Source: Ehretia macrophylla
Lineage: Eukaryota > Streptophyta > Magnoliopsida > Boraginales > Ehretiaceae
Direction of reading: 5' to 3'
NCBI GenBank assembly: GCA_037974665.1
Contig: CM075778.1
Location: 9,351,001 to 9,415,000, forward strand
Length of the DNA stretch: 64,000 nucleotides
Shown here: piece by piece, positions 48,153 to 58,379 of the stretch
How the letters are laid out: each line of letters opens with the position of its first letter
Position numbering within the stretch: position 1 is the first letter of the stretch
Translations under genes and position numbers: made by a program
Notes under the pieces: model-generated
What the model saw: only the letters and a program-made list of their open reading frames with translations
What the model was told of the DNA's origin: nothing
Databases searched by the model: none

Positions 48153-48175
48153 CGCCGCCGAGAATCGTCGGCGGC
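48153..48175. repeat. GC-rich perfect hairpin
   Basis: GCCGCCGA and TCGGCGGC flank a short loop (GAATCG). It is conspicuous in AT-rich surroundings. No U run follows, so I do not call a terminator. Confidence 0.7.
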
Positions 48176-48248
48176 ACCACCACGAAATATTCCATACGAA
48201 GATGGCAAGTGCGTCTCCTACTTGGACTGTGAGAATTCAATTCTCATC

Positions 48249-48256
48249 GAATATTC
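48249..48256 (+). promoter_or_regulatory. P1BS match (PHR1-binding site)
   Basis: GAATATTC fits GNATATNC, the palindromic site bound by the phosphate-starvation regulator PHR1. It lies about 0.7 kb upstream of the phosphatase ATG, and a second site is 46 bp further on. Confidence 0.5.
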
Positions 48257-48302
48257 TCTTACACTCACATTCCCGCGTTTTTCCTAAACAAACCATACCC
48301 AA

Positions 48303-48310
48303 GAATATAC
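48303..48310 (+). promoter_or_regulatory. Second P1BS match
   Basis: GAATATAC also fits GNATATNC. Single matches are common in AT-rich DNA, but a close pair upstream of a gene from a phosphate-starvation-induced family is suggestive. Confidence 0.5.
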
Positions 48311-48865
48311 CACTAGAGCTAACATCACAACGTGCTAAATTTTCGTAAAGCGTGTACAATTCTTAATTATTAAATCTCTTTTATAATATATATATATTTT
48401 TAATTTGATACCAAAAAATTAGTGGCAGCGGCATGGTCCAATCATGTTATTGGTCAATCAAATATTTGAGTAATATTTGTGATAAACGGTCATAGATCTC
48501 TCTCATAACCAGTGACGAAACCAGGGCCACATGATTAGAGACACCCTTATGATTAACGGGAGCACTCTTACACCGAAAAAAATCCAATATAATGATTTTT
48601 TTTATACTTTTAACACCAAAAATAATTTTTTTTTTTCTACTTGGAGTTAAACGTGATTTTATTATTACTCATTATATTATATGTTATGAGACGATTCAAA
48701 TTCAAATTCTACGAGAATATGACATTTCTAGAGAGTCCAAACCGAAAAAGGGACACGAATGGCCTTGCTTCAAGTCACCACAAACTCTTTCCAAGTAATA
48801 TTCCATTGGAATCTAATTCAAATTCATTGACACTTTTTGCCTTAACCTTCACACCTTTTCTGTCC

Positions 48866-48873
48866 TATATATA
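48866..48873 (+). promoter_or_regulatory. TATA box of the phosphatase gene
   Basis: TATATATA followed by a C run sits 87 bp before the ATG, giving a leader of about 55 nt. Spacing and context fit a plant core promoter. Confidence 0.65.
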
Positions 48874-48952
48874 CCCCCCTTTGTCTTAGGATGTTCCAAT
48901 ATCAAATCAAACAAAACCTTAAACCAGCCAACAACATATATTTTTCATTACA

Positions 48953-49473
48953 ATGGCTGATCAAATTGTGGTGGTTTTCGATTTCGACAAGACCATCATC
49001 GACTTGGATAGCGATAATTGGGTCGTGGATGAGTTGGGTGCCACTGATTTATTCAACCAAATCCTCCCCACTATGCCTTGGAACACTCTCATGGTTACTA
49101 TCATTTACATTCTTGCACCATCTTTCTTTTCTTTAGCATTCTTTTTTACGTGCAATGAACTTTGAACTTTAAAGTACGTCTGATTTCTTCTCAAACTCAC
49201 CTGTAATGAAAAAAAAATTCCATGCACCGGATTTTCCGTTATATTCTTGCACCTTTTTTTAACATCTTTTATCGTGTCTGACCCTTTTTTAAATTCACGT
49301 ATAACGATAATTTTATATATCAGGTTGATATTTACTTCCTATGATACTTCCTGTATTAATTGTGTCATACATTGGTGATTTTTAAAATTTTGTTGCACAT
49401 TAGGCAATCCCATGACTATGGATTTATGAGTTATAAGACGTCCACAAGATATAAGTTCTTTGTTTTTGTTTTC

Positions 49474-49512
<39 letters not shown>

Positions 49513-51198
49513 CTGGTTGATTAGACCATGATTGAGGCAATATATATTTGTTAATAAACTGGTTGCACTATGTTCTGTTATAATATAATAGGACACCGTG
49601 ATGCGGGAGCTTCATGCACAAGGAAAAACAATTGAGGATATTAAAGAGGTACTAAAAAGGGCTCCTATACATCCCCGGGTTGTTCCTGCCATTAAAGCAG
49701 CTCATGCTTTAGGGTAAGTCTCTCGTGCTGCAGCCCTACTGGCCCCAAATTTTTTATCTCGAGTTTGAGAAATCAGTTACTCCCCACTGAAAAATATGTT
49801 ATTTGTTTGGTCGTGGAATTATGTTTTATAGCCCGCACTAATATGAAAAAAAAAAAAGAATAATTTTCTGGATATACTGTGCTAAGATTTTATAGGACTT
49901 GGTAAATTTTGATTCCTATCTTTTTATCAAGAAAGGAAATTAATGAAGTGGAGTTGATGTTTTTCAGGTGTGATTTGAGGATAGTGAGTGATGCAAATAT
50001 CTTCTTTATTGAAACAATTGTGAATCATCTTGGCATCAAAGATTGTTTCACAGAAATCAACTCCAACCCAAGCTTTGTTGATGAAGAAGGGAGGCTAAGA
50101 ATCTTCCCTTACCATGATTTTCTCTCATCTCCTCATGGCTGTGGTCTCTGCCCCCCTAACATGTGCAAGGTATATATTTATTGATTCTCAGATTTTTATT
50201 TGATATGCTTAGCATTAATTTGATCATTCAAGGCACTGACTTGACGGGGAGCATGGGATTGTCCTTTATTCGAGACACTGAGTTGATAGAGAAATCTAGA
50301 AAAATTTTGTAGTCAAGTCGGTGTCCAGGATAGGTTTCTTAAGGTGGAATATTAATATGAGCAATGCTATTAATGTAATGCTATGAATCTTCCTCCTAGC
50401 ATCATCCGAATATGCTCGGGCACATAGTGGGAGTTTCGTGTACGGGTTGCACTTTATTCAAGGCACCGAGTTGTCAGAGAAATCTGGAAAATTTCTGTAG
50501 TCAATTCTCGTGAACTGGTGTTACTAAGTAGTTCCAGAAAGGTATCTTTTTAAGTTGGAATCAAATAATGCTATGAATCTTCCTAGCATGATCCGAATGT
50601 TCCGGAAGATGATGTCTTTTCTTCAGCTTTATTATTCACAGTGGCCTCACAAAATCTGACTTACTATAGCATAAAAAAGGCATAATCCTAAGGTAGATAA
50701 TGACACATGTCAGCATGTATGTAATCCAACACGACGATACCACTCATTTTTATTGAGAATGTTATTGTCTGCATATCTTATATTGATCTAATAAAAGTCT
50801 GTTTCCTGTAGGGTCTGATTATGGAGAGGATTCAAGCCTCTGTAGGCAAGGAAGGGAAGAAAAGGTTCATCTATCTTGGTGATGGAAGTGGTGATTTCTG
50901 TCCAAGTTTGAAGCTTAATCAAGGAGATTTTGCAATGCCAAGGAAAAATTTCCCCCTCTGGGATTTGATCAACAAAAACCGCGCGCTTATAGAAGCAGAT
51001 ATCCATGAATGGACTGACGGGCAAGAACTCGAAAATGTTCTGCTTCAACTCATTAACAAAATCTCCATTGCAGAACAAAACAACAGCAACACTAACTCTG
51101 CAGCCGCTAACTTGTTATCATCAGTTGATTGCAAGTTTGAGAGGATTTCAATGGCGGCTCACGAGGGCTTCCCTCGAGTTCTTCCAGTTCCTCATTAA
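48953..51198 (+). CDS. HAD-type phosphatase, PHOSPHO1/PS2/PEPC1 family
   Basis: Members of this family hydrolyse phosphocholine, phosphoethanolamine or pyrophosphate in the cytosol and are typically induced by phosphate starvation in plants. Four exons were assigned by frame and GT-AG junctions: 48953-49093, 49592-49713, 49968-50169 and 50812-51198, totalling 852 nt and 283 residues, near the family's usual length. The HAD nucleophile motif is VVVFDFDKTIID (D10 and D12), followed by DSDNWVVDELG. A central RIVSDAN provides the motif II Ser, and YLGDGSGDFCPSL near the end carries the metal-binding acidic residues. HGCGLCPPNMCKG holds the family's Cys-rich segment. Intron 1 has a ~35-T run. All catalytic residues seen are intact. 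Two P1BS sites lie upstream. The exact substrate cannot be read from sequence. Confidence 0.93.
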
Positions 51199-51507
51199 CT
51201 GATCTGACAGAGATGTAACATTGGCCAGTGCCAAGATTAGCTAAAATTTGATGAGTATTTAACTTGTTTGAGTGTTGTTGATAAGGAGAATCAAAGTTAG
51301 CTTTGTACTATCTAAATTTGCATCTTTTGATGCCATTGAGAATGAATGTGAAGTGGTCAGGCCTCTAATTGTATCATTGATGGAGATTTTCCAGAACTAC
51401 ACTAGCCAAATATTAATCCTCATGGTGTTATCAAATCTCTCGAGAGTGGTTGAGATTCTTTGGAAAAAATAAAATTTTATGAATTTGACAATACGGATCA
51501 TTCTTGT
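51199..51507 (+). other. 3' flank of the phosphatase gene
   Basis: Probable 3' UTR and flank up to the solo LTR. No polyadenylation site can be fixed and no other feature is seen. Confidence 0.5.
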
Positions 51508-51512
51508 AAAAC

Positions 51513-52243
51513 TATTGGGAAAGCGCACAAACACAGCGGAATAAAAAACTCTTTCTACTTGTGTTAACCTACGAGTAATTGAGAAGGCAACCTAGCAAAT
51601 TTCAACTCACACAACAATCCAAATAAAAATGCAACAAGATTATCCCAAGCAACATACTACACACACAAAAACGAACACCAAAATTTACGTGGAGCACTCT
51701 CCAATGTGAAGGCAAAAATCACGGGATCAAAAGACCTACTACAAAACTTCCACCATACTCAAAACAAGGATTACACAAGTTTGAAAATAAAGAACAACAA
51801 GCCTTGATACTACCCATAACAAATAACTCTCACAAATAAGTGGAATTAAAACAAGAGATAAGAGAGATATCATCAAAACAGAACAGAAACTTTAGGAGCT
51901 CGTCAGACTGGTCTCGAGGCCTAAAAAATGCGATCCGACCATAGGATTTGAAGAACCAAATGTCAGAAACAGACCCTCAAAATTTCAGCTCAATCCGAGC
52001 ATAAACCACCGTTCAATTTCACCTGGAAAAATGTCGTGTAATGCAGTGACGAACTAGTAAACTCTCTTTTCTTTTCTTTGTAATTCTCTCTATTTTTCTT
52101 GCTGTCACTCTTTTCTAAGACAACCTATAAGAGGTATTTATAATCATCCCTAGGTTTCTCCAAATATGGATCTGATTGCTCATAAACAAATTACTTAATT
52201 TTTTGAACATGTTATCCTCCACATATGAGGGACCAACCCAACA
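51513..52243 (-). mobile_element. Solo LTR (copia type), 731 bp, TSD AAAAC
   Basis: On the minus strand the LTR starts TGTTGGGTTGGTCCC (52243) and ends ...CGCTTTCCCAATA (51513). A TATA box (ATTATAAATA, 52143-52134) lies about 100 bp in. AAAAC occurs immediately outside both ends (51508-51512 and 52244-52248), the 5-bp duplication expected of LTR elements. No internal region or second LTR is present, so it arose by LTR-LTR recombination. The last dinucleotide has mutated from CA to TA. Confidence 0.85.
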
Positions 52244-52254
52244 AAAACATCCGT

Positions 52255-52564
52255 GTCTTCAAAGTTTTCGAGAAAAAGAAATTAATTTTCTTTTCGTGTA
52301 ACAGAAGTCCTAGAAGTCTTCAAAGTTTTCGAGAAAAAGAGATTTAATTTTCTTTCCATGTAATAGAGGTACTTGAAGTCTTTAAAGTTTTCGAGAAAAA
52401 GAGATTTAATTTTCTTTCCATGTAACAAAAGTCTTAGAAGTCTTCAAAGTTTTCGAGAAAAAGAGATTTAATTTTTTTTCCATGTAACAGAAGTCCTAAA
52501 AGTCTTCAAAGTTTTCGAGAAAAAGAAATTTAATTTTCTTTTCATGTAACAGAAGTACTAGAAG
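52255..52564. repeat. 62-bp minisatellite, five copies
   Basis: GTCTTCAAAGTTTTCGAGAA starts units at 52255, 52316, 52378, 52440 and 52502 (periods 61, 62, 62, 62). Units differ by a handful of substitutions; the first has a 1-bp shorter AAATTAATTTTC part. The array begins 11 bp after the solo LTR ends. Confidence 0.95.
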
Positions 52565-52919
52565 TGGCTGTCATTCCCAATAGTGTCTAGCACCATCTTT
52601 CTGATGGCCAAGCTAAGATGAAATGAATGCAAGAACAGTGTCGATGCCAGCATTTAAATGCATGCAACTACTAATTTCCAAGTTTACTTTATACCCCTAA
52701 ATAATTGAAACTATTTTTTTTCCTAGAGGGGTTAGCTTTTTCTTTTTACATTAAAAATACTTTTAAATTTTAGATATTATCCGTTGTCCGGATGTTATAT
52801 CTTCCCATGTTACCAAATATTAATTAATTTTTAAAATGAATCCATAAATCTTAACAAATTTGTTTCGACTTTATGATCCTTTAAGGGAAGAAAGTAAGGA
52901 TGACTTCATGAGACTTTGA
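52565..52919. other. Intergenic, no feature seen
   Basis: AT-rich spacer between minisatellite and SINE-like sequence. Confidence 0.4.
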
Positions 52920-53125
52920 GTTTTTTCTTTTTTGTTTTTGGATGATGTGAAAATTCAGCTGGCGGAACCCAATCACGAATTATTTGGTAGATCCGATCAC
53001 CAGTTGGTAAACTTTCACATGCAGCGTTGAGTTTTCACACATACACCTGGTCAGGAGAGTATCGAATCCATAACCTCGCAAGAACGATTTGACCCTACTA
53101 TAGTTAGACCATACCCTATAAACAA
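52920..53125 (-). mobile_element. tRNA-derived SINE
   Basis: On the minus strand TGGTCTAACTA (53111-53101) is an A box and TGGATTCGATAC (53070-53059) a B box, 30 bp apart. The body continues through CAACTGGTGATCGGATCTACC and ends in an A-rich tail seen as T runs near 52921-52940. The boxes and tail in the correct order support a SINE. A target duplication was not identified. Confidence 0.6.
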
Positions 53126-54655
53126 TTCATTCTTTAATTTGTTTTATTATGTCTTTTGAGAATATGATCAAATTTCAGTGATGAGATATGCAAAACCCCA
53201 TAAAAGAATAAGAATAGAATTGATGGGTCTCAAGAAAGCAAGTATGATTTGGATACAACCTGATCAGAATATGCAGGGATTATTCGATTGTTGACTTGCA
53301 CGTGCAAAATTTTCTATTTTCTAAAATCATGATGGAAGATGATATATTTGACTCATGGAGGCAAGTATTAGCTACTTTTGACTTGGTTGCACCCAAATGG
53401 TCGTCTCTGATCAAATTTTCTGCTTAATTGTCCCACGTAAATATAGCACTGTTTAAATATTCGCTGTACAATTTTGATTTCCTAATCTGAGATTTGTTAG
53501 GTTGCAGTTGGCATGACGAAAAGTGATGATGTCTTTAATCCTCCAGTCTTGTGCCACATTTGTGGGCCATTTTACTCGATGAACTTTGCTGCCTTTTGAC
53601 TCTTTTGGTGACACTAGTTATGGTTCGAACGTGATTCAATTATTATGAATTATTAATATAATTATAATAAAATGATATAAATAGTTAATAACCGTTAAAA
53701 CTCACGGATCTTTACTCGAGTTTTACACCAACCGAAAGGATGAGTGGGATAAGTTTGAACTTGTCTCAGAAATTCTGAAAGAAACAAGAACAAGCAATAT
53801 TTACCTTCTGATTATACAGCTGAGAGCAACATTAAGTCCCATTTCATCTAGAAATTTATAACTGACCAAACCAAATCAAACAAAATTCAGTCTTATCCCA
53901 CTAGGTGAAGTAATTATATAAATCTTACGATATCACTCATTTCTATAGAAAACCATATCCTCTATGCATGAGAGGTTTCGTTTGAGTGTCTAGTTTATAA
54001 CCGACTGAAAAATACACAATGTGGCAGTTTATAAGTCTCTCTTTGGTAACATATAAAGTGCACCAAACTTACAAGTTTCGAGTGAGAAACCAAATCAGAC
54101 CTCTAATTAACCAAGATTAGTTGACAGAATATGAATTAATAAAACAGTTTTCAGACTATTAAGTGACAGCTTGTGGGAAAAGGGTAACTAAGATGGCTCT
54201 GTTTCAAGTTAAAATCATCTTTGAATGACCGATTCACACAAGAATATATGTCCTATAGCAACATAAGAAAAACAAGAGGCCAACTACGACAGGCGATAAT
54301 CGCCAAGTAATTAACGCCGTGTGCCTAAATCCGCTGTGATTGATTATTGAAAAACATAAACTACAGAGAGACAAGTGAGGAATATGATCTTAGAAACACC
54401 CCCAAGACATTCTACTTGCTGGGAAACAACAAATACAACAACAGAACATAGTAGCATAGTGATCACCTGTCGATGCGCTGGGGAAATCTATTCCCATCAG
54501 CTACTTAGCTCGTCAAGTTTCCACTGTATGAGTTCAGACATAAACAGACATACTCATACGTAAACAGACATAGATAATGAACGGATATAGACAACTAGAA
54601 CACCAGAGTTCATTTTTCAATCGGGTTGGAAGACTCCATCTCTATATCAAAAGTT
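53126..54655. other. Intergenic region and 3' flank of the SAT gene
   Basis: No gene or bounded repeat was recognised in about 1.5 kb. The part nearest 54655 is probably 3' UTR of the minus-strand serine acetyltransferase gene. Confidence 0.45.
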
Positions 54656-57321
54656 TCATATAATATAATCAGACCATTCAGAAATAAATGAAGTATGGTC
54701 CATGGACTCTCCAGGAATATCCTCATGAACTTTAGGCTTTTCCTTTCCACCAACTAACCTTGCTGGATTACCAATGGCTGTTGTCCATGGTGGCACATCG
54801 ATCAGCACTAGTGATCCTGCACCAATCTTTGCACCCTCTCCAATCTTCACATTTCCGAGTATTGTTGCACCAGCTCCGATCAACACTCCATCTCCAATCT
54901 TTGGATGCCTATCGCCCTCAGCTTTCCCCGATCCACCTAATGTAACATGGTGCAAGATTGACACGTTGTTCCCAACTACTGCTGTCTCTCCGATCACCAC
55001 CCCTGTTGCGTGGTCCAGCAAGACACCCTTACCTATCCTCGCTGCCGGGTGTATATCCACTGAGAACACATCAGCTATCCTGGATTGCAATGATAATGCT
55101 AAAGGCTTCCGGTTCTGGAGCCATAACTTATGTGCCACTCTATGAGCCTGTACCAAGACACAAAATTATCAAACCATAATGATGTATAACAATCAAAAGA
55201 ATGTTGCTAAAGAAATTAGTGCATATGGGTTTGAACTCGGAATTACAACTAAGAACTCTTTAATTCTTCACTACAACATAGTACATTCTGCAATAAGAGG
55301 ATCAGGTCACAAATAAAAAAAAGAAAGAAAAAAAAAAAAAGATAAGATTTTGTAGCAGAAAGGACTATCATTTCTCATTTTATGCACTCAATAATCATTG
55401 TTTTAATGAGGTCCCAAAAATATCAAAAGTAAATCGATAACACCCACATCCCTAACACTGAAATTTTTTTACTTTTTATAATTGAATGCACACGGGCGTC
55501 CTCACCTAGTGGTATAAAGGTTATTTTTGGTTTGGCTTACAATTCAATGCACATGAATCCCTCATTTAGCCCTAAATTGACTGCATAATTTTGACAGCAC
55601 AGAGAATTTGGACCTCATTGATAAACTTCAAATTTTTCAAAGACCAATTTGAAACAAATGATACTTGAGGGTGATAAGCAGCTGCACACTTAGCTCAACT
55701 ACTCAGCATCAGCTCAGAAATTGCAGATCACTCCTCACCTCAGTCCAAGACTGCTCAAGTTCCGTGTAGCTTAGCTGATTAGTTAGGAAGAATCTTGACA
55801 GTTAGAAGTAGTTAACAGTTACTTTAATTGATTAGAAGATTCTATACAAGTCTATAAATAGCAATCAAATGTAATCAAACTTGAGATCAAGAAATACAAC
55901 TCAGTTGATCAATATGAGTTGTTTCTTTCTTCTTCTTTATTTCTGTTATGGTATCTAGAGCTAGAAAAGGATCATCACAACCATTATCGATCCTCAGAAA
56001 AGCTTTCTTTAAAACTTCTCAACAAGACCTCAAACACAGAGGCAACAGCGGAGGCTATCAATCAAGAGGAGGAGCTGCAGGTCCTCAAAACTCCTCAACA
56101 AGACCTCAAACACAGAGCGCTCAGTGATCTGCCTATCCTTTGTCAAATCTGTGGCAAAAGGAATCACATTGCACTGGACTGCTGGCATAGATTTGATGGC
56201 CATACATATGCCAGCACCAAACCATCTAAGCAAGCCATGACCACCCGGTACAACTCCACTGCAAACTCTGAACAAGATTGGATCCTTGACTGAGGAGCTA
56301 ACACTTATGTGACAAATGATGTAGACCAAAACGAGAAATTCGATTCATTTCAGGGGCCAATTTGATATTCATCCATAAGAAAAACATTAATCTTTAACCT
56401 GATCTCCAAAACGGTATGAAAAAGAAAAGAAAAAAAATGTCCAAACCAAAAAAAAAAAATCAGCTCTTCTAACTTTTCAAAGGGACATTTTCTGAAACAA
56501 TATTCACATTATTTAATTTTCACTTTCAACCCGAAATAAAACTGTAATTAAGCCATCAAATATGTGAATCAATTGAAAAAAAAAAGTAAATTAATGGTAA
56601 ACAGCAAAAAACCTCACGTGTTTTACAAAAATTGGGACTTAAAATATGTGGTTCATAATTAGATTAACTATCACTATGAATGCATGATGGGAGTTTTTTT
56701 TCCATATTCTCATAAATTATAGAAGTTATCAAACTGTTATACCCCGGGTCTAATGTGCAAATTCAACAAAATACGAAAAAATATTTTTACGGCACCAATT
56801 AATTAGAAACATCAAACAAATATATATTTGGGGAGAAAAAAATTAATGAAAGCCTTTTAAAAAAAGGATATTATTAGCACCTGAATAGAAAGGAAGCCTT
56901 TGTAATTCAACAAACAATGTGAGAACGTAATGCAAGCAGGGTCGCGGTAGCGGGTGGCGCGTAGGTCAGCGACAGTGGCAGCGCGTATGGACGGATCAGA
57001 AGAGAAAGTAATGAGAAAAAGATCGTAGAGAAGCGTGGAGAGAAGAGTGGATGAGCAAAGCTTGTTGCCCAAATGGAAAGACAAGGAGCGAGCCAAAGAG
57101 GAGTGAGAGAGGATGGTGGAGTACAAGTAGCTCGCCAAAGCTGGTTCAGCCTCCGCGTCACGGCGAGCTTCGGCTTTGATTTGAGACCACACCCATGATT
57201 CGTAGTCGTTGGTTTCGTCGTGGGTGGGGGTGGTTGGTGGTGGTTGTGGTGATTGTGGTGATTGTGGTGGTGGTGATTGTGGTCGTGCTGATGGTGGCGC
57301 GTTGGTGTTCTCGACCGGCAT
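54656..57321 (-). CDS. Serine acetyltransferase (SERAT)
   Basis: The enzyme makes O-acetylserine from serine and acetyl-CoA, the committed step of cysteine synthesis, in a complex with O-acetylserine (thiol) lyase. Exon 1 is 57321-56881 (147 residues, starting MPVENTNAPP) and exon 2 is 55147-54656 (163 residues plus TGA), joined CAG|GCT, giving 310 residues. Exon 1 has a Pro/His-rich leader and then the helical SATase domain (QIKAEARRDAEAEPALASYL, SFHLGNKLCSSTLLSTLLYD, LNYKGFLSIQ). Exon 2 is the left-handed beta-helix with LLDHATGVVIGE, SILHHVTLGG and GDRHPKIGDG. It ends EWSDYII, the C-terminal Ile tail that docks in the lyase. A further in-frame stretch upstream to 57369 lacks an ATG (TTG), so I chose 57321. 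There is no obvious transit peptide, so a cytosolic isoform is likeliest. The 1.73-kb intron contains transposon debris. Confidence 0.95.
55215..55290 (-). mobile_element. SINE-like fragment in the SAT intron
   Basis: On the minus strand ATGTTGTAGTGAAG (55279-55266) resembles an A box and CCGAGTTCAAACCC (55240-55227) a B box. No tail or duplication was found. Confidence 0.3.
55660..56345 (+). mobile_element. Truncated copia retrotransposon in the SAT intron
   Basis: A ~285-bp LTR-like segment (TATAAATAG near 55854, leader-like sequence after it) ends just before ATGGTATCTAGAGC (about 55948-55961), which is the tRNA-Met primer-binding site with one extra base. Coding remnants follow from 55919. 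The second LTR, integrase and reverse transcriptase are absent. It lies antisense to the host gene. A short CCAATTTGA on both sides (near 55644 and 56360) might be coincidental and is not the expected 5-bp duplication. Confidence 0.65.
55965..56345 (+). pseudogene. Copia gag zinc knuckle and start of protease, internally deleted
   Basis: The frame has a CCHC knuckle, CQICGKRNHIALDC, followed by a Ser/Thr-rich linker and EQDWILD-stop-GANTYVTND. In intact copia elements that last motif is WILDSGA, the aspartic protease active site, so here the serine codon has become TGA. Most of gag between primer site and knuckle is missing. A 30-bp direct repeat (56011-56040 and 56097-56126, one mismatch) lies at the place of loss and may have mediated it. 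Confidence 0.75.
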
Positions 57322-57402
57322 GTTTTTGTCGAGAAAAGAACACACACGTGACTTCTGTTGGATATTCAAAGTGCATTATTAGATTTTACGTTGTCTTGTA
57401 GG

Positions 57403-57989
57403 GTTTGTTTGGATTGGGGGGAAATGATTTTATTTTGGGTGATTTTTTATTTTTGCAATTGTTTGGATTGGAGGGTTTTAAAAGTGAGGTGATTAAGAGT
57501 GATTTGTAAAATTATTTAATGGGATGATTTTGAAATTACCTCCAATTGGGGTCAAAATAGGAGAAAGGAAAAATTGAAGCAACCAAATAACAATATAACT
57601 TTTTAATTCTTTTAAAAATTACATTGCTGCTATTCTGACCTAGTTTTTTCGTTTTTCTATTTTTTTGTTTTTTTTTTCTTTTTTGTTATTTTTCTTCATG
57701 TAATGGATCAGATCTTTAAAAAAAAAAAAATCAAATCTTTAAAAAAAAAATTACAACTCTATGGATATCAAAAGAGGGCATTTTTGTCAATATGGTTATA
57801 AAATTTATTCATCTCTTTTATTTTCTCTCAAATCCAAACAAATATTGTAATACACATAATTCTTTATGAAACTTTCCTTTATAATTTTATCCAATTCAAA
57901 CAAGAGTTAATGATCTCATTTCCTTTCTTTTATTATTAAATCCTCTCTTTTCTTTTATTATTTTTTTCCTCCGAATCTAAACAATACCG
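57403..57989. mobile_element. MITE-like element just upstream of the SAT gene
   Basis: The left end GGGTTTGTTTGGATTGGGG is answered, inverted, by GGTATTGTTTAGATTCGGAGG at the right end. GTA flanks both (57400-57402 and 57990-57992), a possible 3-bp duplication. The body has matching ATTATTAAATC and AAATGATTTTA-type phrases on opposite strands and no coding capacity. It starts 82 bp upstream of the SAT start codon on the transcribed side. Confidence 0.6.
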
Positions 57990-57991
57990 TA

Positions 57992-58369
57992 GGAAAAATT
58001 GCACAATCCGTCCCTATTATTTTTTAAAAATTTTAAATTTATTTTTATTGTTCAAAATTATTTAATTTAATCTTTATTTTAAAAAAAAATCGTTTATATT
58101 ATTTAAAATTAATCAATTTAATCTCTATTATTTATTAAAAAATAATAATTTAGTCCTTATTATTCTCAAAAATAATAATTTTATCTAATTTAGGTAGGGA
58201 ATAAATTTGAAATTATTTAAAAAATAATAGAAACTAAATTGACTAATTTTGAATAATATAACGAAATTGAAATTTTTAAAAATAATATAGATTAAATTGA
58301 CTAATTTTGAACAATATGGACAAAGTTAAAATTTTAGAAAAATAATAAGATCATTTGCTCAAATTTTCT
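57992..58369. mobile_element. Foldback element, family of 29897-30232
   Basis: The arms are complementary along most of the length: TATTGTTCAAAATTA and AATTTAATCTNTATTATT-type phrases on the left, their inverse complements (AAATTGACTAATTTTGAACA) on the right. The same phrases occur in the foldback at 29897. It is non-coding and abuts the MITE-like element. Confidence 0.65.
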
Positions 58370-58379
58370 TTGTCTTGTA

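Noticed and set aside
48153..48175. Rho-independent-type terminator
   Set aside because: No U run follows the hairpin and the organism is a plant.
52255..52564. CRISPR-like array
   Set aside because: The units are 62-bp tandem repeats without distinct spacers, in a plant nuclear context.
57322..57369. N-terminal extension of serine acetyltransferase
   Set aside because: The in-frame extension begins at TTG, not ATG, and its sequence does not resemble a transit peptide; MPVENT at 57321 is the first in-frame ATG.
57195..57401. Plus-strand reading frame rich in Val
   Set aside because: It is the antisense shadow of the Pro/His/Thr-coding CCACCAC repeats in SAT exon 1.
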